Shown here: piece after piece, positions 60,472 through 64,000 of the stretch
Layout: the number at the start of each line of letters is the position of its first letter
Numbering within the stretch: the first letter of the stretch is position 1
Source: an uncultured bacterium
GTDB taxonomy: Bacteria; Atribacterota; Atribacteria; Atribacterales; Caldatribacteriaceae
Direction of reading: 5' to 3'
NCBI GenBank assembly: GCA_937139415.1
Contig: CAKZPS010000020.1
Coordinates: 1-64,000, forward strand
Length of the DNA: 64,000 bases
The notes under the pieces: model-generated
The model's input: the letters and a program-made list of their open reading frames with translations, nothing else
Told to the model about the DNA's origin: nothing
Database searches by the model: none
Program-made: the position numbers and the translations under genes

Positions 60472-61710
60472 CTACATCCCACCCCCCTGCATGCCTCGAG
60501 AGGCAAGTTCAAAGATCGGTAGGAAGAGAGAAAGAGCCACGATGAACACCCCGATACCGATAATCACAGTGAGTACTGGCTCTATGGTTGAAGAGAGCCG
60601 GGCCACAAAGAGGTTGATTTCCTTGTCGTAGAGCTCGGTAATTTTACTCAAGGTGAGGTCCAGGTTTCCTGCCTCTTCTCCTACGTTGACCATTTGGATC
60701 ACAAGCGGGGGAAAGAATTGGAACTGGGAAATGCTTTGAGAGAGATTCCTCCCCCGACGGATACTCTCCGCTACCTCGAGAATCATCTCTTGGAGGTGGG
60801 AGTCCCCGATAGAACTTGCGGTCACCTCCAGTGCCTGTACCATGGGCATACCGCTCCGTAAGAGTCCGTTCATGATCCAAGCGAAACGGGAGAGGATCAA
60901 CTTATGGAAGAGCTTCCCGAAGAGGGGTAAGCGGTATTTCTTGCGATCCCACCACTTGCGTCCCTTCTCGGAAGTGACGTAGAGAAAGAAAACGGAGAAA
61001 GAGGCAAAGAAAGACCCGTAGATGAGGAACCAGTGGGCGTTCACAAAACGAATGAAACCCAAAACGACCCGGGTAATGAGAGGGAGCTCAATGGTGAAGG
61101 CCTCGAAAAGGAGTACAAACTGAGGGAAAACGAAGTACACGAGGAAGAAAGAAGAAGCAATCATGGCGATGAAGAGAATCATGGGGTAGTAGGTGGCAGA
61201 CTGGATTTTGTCGCGCAGGTCTTTCTCCCATTCAAGATAATCGGAGAGCCTGGCTAAGGTCCAATCGAGATTTCCCCCTGCTTCTCCAGACTGGACCATA
61301 CCCACGAACACCCGGTTGAAAACCTTGGGGTAATCGAGGAGGGCTCGGGAGAGAGAATACCCTCGCTCGATCTTAGCGGCAATTTCTTCGATGGTTTGGG
61401 AAAAGTACGGATTTACCGCTTGTCTTGCCACGCTCCGCAGGGCTCCGAGGAGCGGAACCCCTGCTTCAAGCATGGTGGCGACACCACGAGCAAAGTTTGC
61501 CAAATCTTGGAGCTTTACCCGATTTCTGAATCCTGCAAGAAGGGAAAGCTCTCTTTGTACTGGGGGGAGGAGATGTTCTTCCTCTAAGGAGGTGACGAAA
61601 AACCCCTGATCCTTGAGACGGGCCACCGCCTGTTTCTCGTTTTGCGCTTCGATACGTCCTTCACTGAGTTTTCCTGAGCGATCCCGCGCTTTATAGGCGT
61701 ATATCGGCAT
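60472..61710 (-). CDS. pilC: Type IV pilus inner-membrane platform protein PilC
   Basis: A 412-residue GspF-family protein with two T2SSF domains: LQDLANFARGVATMLEAGVPL and, in the second, FAWIMNGLLRSGMPMVQALEV. It has three membrane segments. MPIYAYKARDRSGKLSEG is the usual N-terminus. It couples the PilB and PilT motors to pilin assembly. It overlaps pilT by a single base. Confidence 0.95.
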   Translation of the reverse strand: MPIYAYKARDRSGKLSEGRIEAQNEKQAVARLKDQGFFVTSLEEEHLLPPVQRELSLLAGFRNRVKLQDLANFARGVATMLEAGVPLLGALRSVARQAVNPYFSQTIEEIAAKIERGYSLSRALLDYPKVFNRVFVGMVQSGEAGGNLDWTLARLSDYLEWEKDLRDKIQSATYYPMILFIAMIASSFFLVYFVFPQFVLLFEAFTIELPLITRVVLGFIRFVNAHWFLIYGSFFASFSVFFLYVTSEKGRKWWDRKKYRLPLFGKLFHKLILSRFAWIMNGLLRSGMPMVQALEVTASSIGDSHLQEMILEVAESIRRGRNLSQSISQFQFFPPLVIQMVNVGEEAGNLDLTLSKITELYDKEINLFVARLSSTIEPVLTVIIGIGVFIVALSLFLPIFELASRGMQGGGM

Positions 61711-62780
61711 TAGTTCCTATTCCTCCATAGCATGAACTCTTTGGGGTCGATGGCCCGTCCGTAGGCTTCCTCCCAAGTTACCAATCCCCGTTTGTACAGT
61801 TCAAAGAGTGCCCGATCCATGGTGATCATTCCCTCGGAGAGGGAAGTTTGCATGACACTGTAAATTTGATGGGTTTTCCCCTCCCGGATGAGGTTACGAA
61901 TGGCGTTATTGGCAATCATGATCTCTATAGCTGGGACGCGCCCCGTTTGGGAAGAGAGGGGTAAAAGCTGTTGGCTGATCACTCCCTGGAGAGCTCCCGC
62001 TAACTGAATCCTCACTTGGGTCTGTTGGTGAGGAGGGAATACATCCACAATACGGTCAATCGTCTGGGGGGCGTTGTTGGTATGGAGGGTAGCCATGACC
62101 AAGTGTCCAGTTTCTGCGGCAGTCAAGGCAATGGCAATGGTTTCCAGATTGCGCATCTCCCCTACCAAAATGACGTCAGGGTCCTCTCGGAGAGCGTGGA
62201 TGAGGGCGCTTTCGAAAGAAGGGGTATCGGTGCCCACCTCGCGCTGGTTGATGATACTCTTTTTGTGGGAGTGAAGGTATTCAATTGGGTCTTCGATGGT
62301 GATGATGTGGCAGGAACGGTTCTCATTGATGTAATTCACCATGGAGGCAAGGGTGGTCGATTTACCGCTCCCAGTGGGACCGGTGACAAGAATTAAACCC
62401 CGGGGAAGGAGGGCTAATTTTTGCAGTATCTCTTTGGGGAGATGGAGCTCCTCCATGGAGGGGATGATGTAACTGAGAGCCCGCAATGCTAAGCCCACCG
62501 AACCACGTTGAAAGTAGGCATTGATTCGAAATCGGCCTAACTCGGGTATCCCTAAGGAGAAATCGGCTTCTCGTCCTCTGAGGAATTTCTCCCAACGCTC
62601 TTCCCCAAGAAGAGACCGTGCTACGTTCTCGGTGTCGGAAGGACGTAAAGGGGGATATTGAGAGGCAAAAATGAGTTGTCCATGGATACGGAATGCGGGG
62701 GGTATCCCGACCGTGAGATGGAGGTCAGAGGCCCTCTTAGCGATCACCTCTTGAAGCAACGTTCTGATTTCTAAAAACAT
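61710..62780 (-). CDS. pilT: Twitching ATPase PilT
   Basis: This 356-residue hexameric ATPase powers pilus retraction. It shows ASDLHLTVG near the N-terminus, Walker A VTGPTGSGKSTTLASM, Walker B VGEMRNLET, the His box ATLHTNNAPQTIDRI and AIRNLIREGKTHQIYSVMQT, the last being the AIRNLIRE motif unique to PilT. Presence implies retractile pili. Confidence 0.96.
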   Translation of the reverse strand: MFLEIRTLLQEVIAKRASDLHLTVGIPPAFRIHGQLIFASQYPPLRPSDTENVARSLLGEERWEKFLRGREADFSLGIPELGRFRINAYFQRGSVGLALRALSYIIPSMEELHLPKEILQKLALLPRGLILVTGPTGSGKSTTLASMVNYINENRSCHIITIEDPIEYLHSHKKSIINQREVGTDTPSFESALIHALREDPDVILVGEMRNLETIAIALTAAETGHLVMATLHTNNAPQTIDRIVDVFPPHQQTQVRIQLAGALQGVISQQLLPLSSQTGRVPAIEIMIANNAIRNLIREGKTHQIYSVMQTSLSEGMITMDRALFELYKRGLVTWEEAYGRAIDPKEFMLWRNRN

Positions 62781-62792
62781 GTCCCTACCTTT

Positions 62793-64000
62793 CTAAAAAT
62801 TTGTCGTTACCCGGTACATCTCTTCTAAGGTAGAGATCCCCTGGAGAACCTTGCAAATGGCACTTTCCCGCAAGGTGCGCATACCTTTTTGACGGGCGAG
62901 TTCGGTGATCTCTCGTTCGGTAGCGTTACGCAGAATGAGTTGACGGAGGTCATCGTCGATCACCAAGACCTCGCTCACGGCGGTTCTCCCTTTGTAACCG
63001 CTTTTATTGCAAAGGTTACATCCCTTACCGTGATGGAGAATGACTTTCTCCTCTTTTCCTCCGGTGAGGTCCTGGGCAACGGAACCTTTGACTTCGAATT
63101 CCACTCGGCACGAAGTGCAAATTTTGCGCATCAAACGTTGAGCGATGATTCCCACCACCGAGGAAGAGACAAGATACGAAGCAACTCCCATTTCCTGTAA
63201 CCGAACCACCGCTCCCGCCGCTGTATTGGTGTGGAGGGTGGAAAAGACCAAGTGTCCAGTCAAAGCGGCGTGGATGGCAATTTCAGCCGTTTCCCGATCC
63301 CGAATCTCTCCCACCATGATGACGTCGGGGTCTTGGCGCATGATGGAACGTAAGGCATTGGCAAAAGTGAGCCCGATCTTGGGTTTCACTTGTACTTGGT
63401 TAATACCTGCTAAACGGTATTCCACAGGATCCTCGATGGTAATGATGTTGAGGTCGGGTTTATTGATGTAATTGAGTGCTGAGTAGAGAGTAGTAGTCTT
63501 CCCACTTCCGGTAGGACCGGTGAGGAGGATCATCCCGTAAGGACGTTGGATGAGACGGTAGAGTTTCTCCAGTTCGTCGGCTTCAAAACCGAGATAGTCC
63601 AAATCTAAAAGGAGCGCTGATTTATCGAGGATGCGGATCACGATTTTTTCCCCGAAAATGGTAGGAAGCGAAGAGACGCGAAAGTCGATGTTTCGGTTAT
63701 CTACCATCACTTGGAAACGACCGTCTTGGGGAAGACGGCGTTCGGCAATATTCATACGGGAGAGAATCTTAATCCGCGACACGAGAGCAGGATGGACCTT
63801 GAGAGAAGTTGAGGTGACCTCGTGGAGAAGTCCATCGATACGGAAGCGGACTCGGACTTCGTTTTCTTGTGGTTCGATGTGAATGTCGCTCGCTCCAGAA
63901 CGGATTGCTTGGAGAATAATCATATTCACCACTCGCACAATCGGGGCTTCTTCTCCTAAGGCCTTCAGTTGGTCGATTTTCAACTCTTCTTCTTCAAAAG
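62793..64000 (-). CDS. pilB: Pilus extension ATPase PilB/GspE, partial (5' end outside window)
   Basis: The frame runs off the right edge, so the N-terminal domain is missing. Visible are ASDIHIEPQ, RRLPQDGRFQV, Walker A GPTGSGKTTTLYS, the Asp box EDPVEYRLAGINQVQV, Walker B VGEIRDRETAEIAI, STLHTN, and the zinc tetra-Cys (ICTSC, CNLCNKSGYKGR). The TTG near 63983 is inside the coding region; FEEEELKIDQL precedes it in frame. It drives pilus polymerisation. Confidence 0.95.
   Translation of the reverse strand, partial: FEEEELKIDQLKALGEEAPIVRVVNMIILQAIRSGASDIHIEPQENEVRVRFRIDGLLHEVTSTSLKVHPALVSRIKILSRMNIAERRLPQDGRFQVMVDNRNIDFRVSSLPTIFGEKIVIRILDKSALLLDLDYLGFEADELEKLYRLIQRPYGMILLTGPTGSGKTTTLYSALNYINKPDLNIITIEDPVEYRLAGINQVQVKPKIGLTFANALRSIMRQDPDVIMVGEIRDRETAEIAIHAALTGHLVFSTLHTNTAAGAVVRLQEMGVASYLVSSSVVGIIAQRLMRKICTSCRVEFEVKGSVAQDLTGGKEEKVILHHGKGCNLCNKSGYKGRTAVSEVLVIDDDLRQLILRNATEREITELARQKGMRTLRESAICKVLQGISTLEEMYRVTTNF

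Noticed and set aside
1-64000. tRNA or rRNA genes and CRISPR arrays
   Set aside because: The few intergenic gaps (largest 231 bp) show no cloverleaf, rRNA motif or regularly spaced repeats.

Overview
The window looks like chromosomal DNA of an anaerobic, diderm bacterium with Firmicutes-like housekeeping gene order. The diderm inference rests on a type IV pilus secretin and a lipoprotein encoded beside it. Anaerobic metabolism is suggested by a four-subunit 2-oxoacid:ferredoxin oxidoreductase. The blocks xerC-hslV-hslU, rpsB-tsf-pyrH-frr-uppS-cdsA-dxr-rseP-ispG-proS and scpA-scpB-rluB, plus an Asp23-family gene next to nusB, recall Firmicutes. The combination would fit a deep-branching diderm lineage such as Atribacterota, Synergistota or Dictyoglomota. 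That placement is inference; no 16S gene is present.

Region 1 (1-12640, + strand, visibly more AT-rich than the rest) is an accessory catabolic locus. A LacI-family repressor with a perfect 12-bp palindromic operator at its own promoter is followed by ATPase, permease and binding protein of a ribose/galactose-type ABC importer. Next come a cytoplasmic GH20-like protein, an M24-fold protein that has lost metal ligands, and a frameshifted creatininase-family gene. A second complete importer (binding protein, ATPase, permease) closes the locus and may have its own promoter. Both binding-protein genes are followed by strong hairpins without a T-tract, which suggests they are expressed above their membrane partners.

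Region 2 (12724-64000, all on the - strand) is a run of about 51 kb with tiny gaps and many ATGA/GTGA overlaps. From right to left in the direction of transcription it encodes: type IV pilus machinery (pilB, pilT, pilC, pilin, prepilin peptidase, minor pilins, pilM-N-O-P-Q, a Thr/Ser-rich lipoprotein); shikimate genes aroK-aroB-aroQ; an Xaa-Pro peptidase; efp, an Asp23 protein, nusB; isoprenoid synthase, tlyA, a membrane-anchored nuclease-like protein, nadK and recN; a P-loop ATPase with the ferredoxin oxidoreductase korDABC; CBS-ACT and NUDIX proteins; deoB and purine nucleoside phosphorylase; a DHH-CBS-tRNA nucleotidyltransferase fusion; trpS, scpA, scpB, rluB, cobO, aroH, aroA, cmk, ispH, der; xerC and the HslVU protease; and finally the translation, envelope and isoprenoid block ending with proS, a glycosyltransferase and hflX. 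The only clear gaps in region 2 are before rpsB (231 bp, with a promoter and a structured leader) and around the pilin gene.

Noted departures from family norms: a prolyl-tRNA synthetase without the INS editing domain, an ScpA without its N-terminal domain, an EF-P with an altered tip loop, a minor-pilin gene whose start is out of frame, and a secretin whose signal peptide requires a rare start codon. No tRNA, rRNA, CRISPR array or intact insertion sequence was seen.
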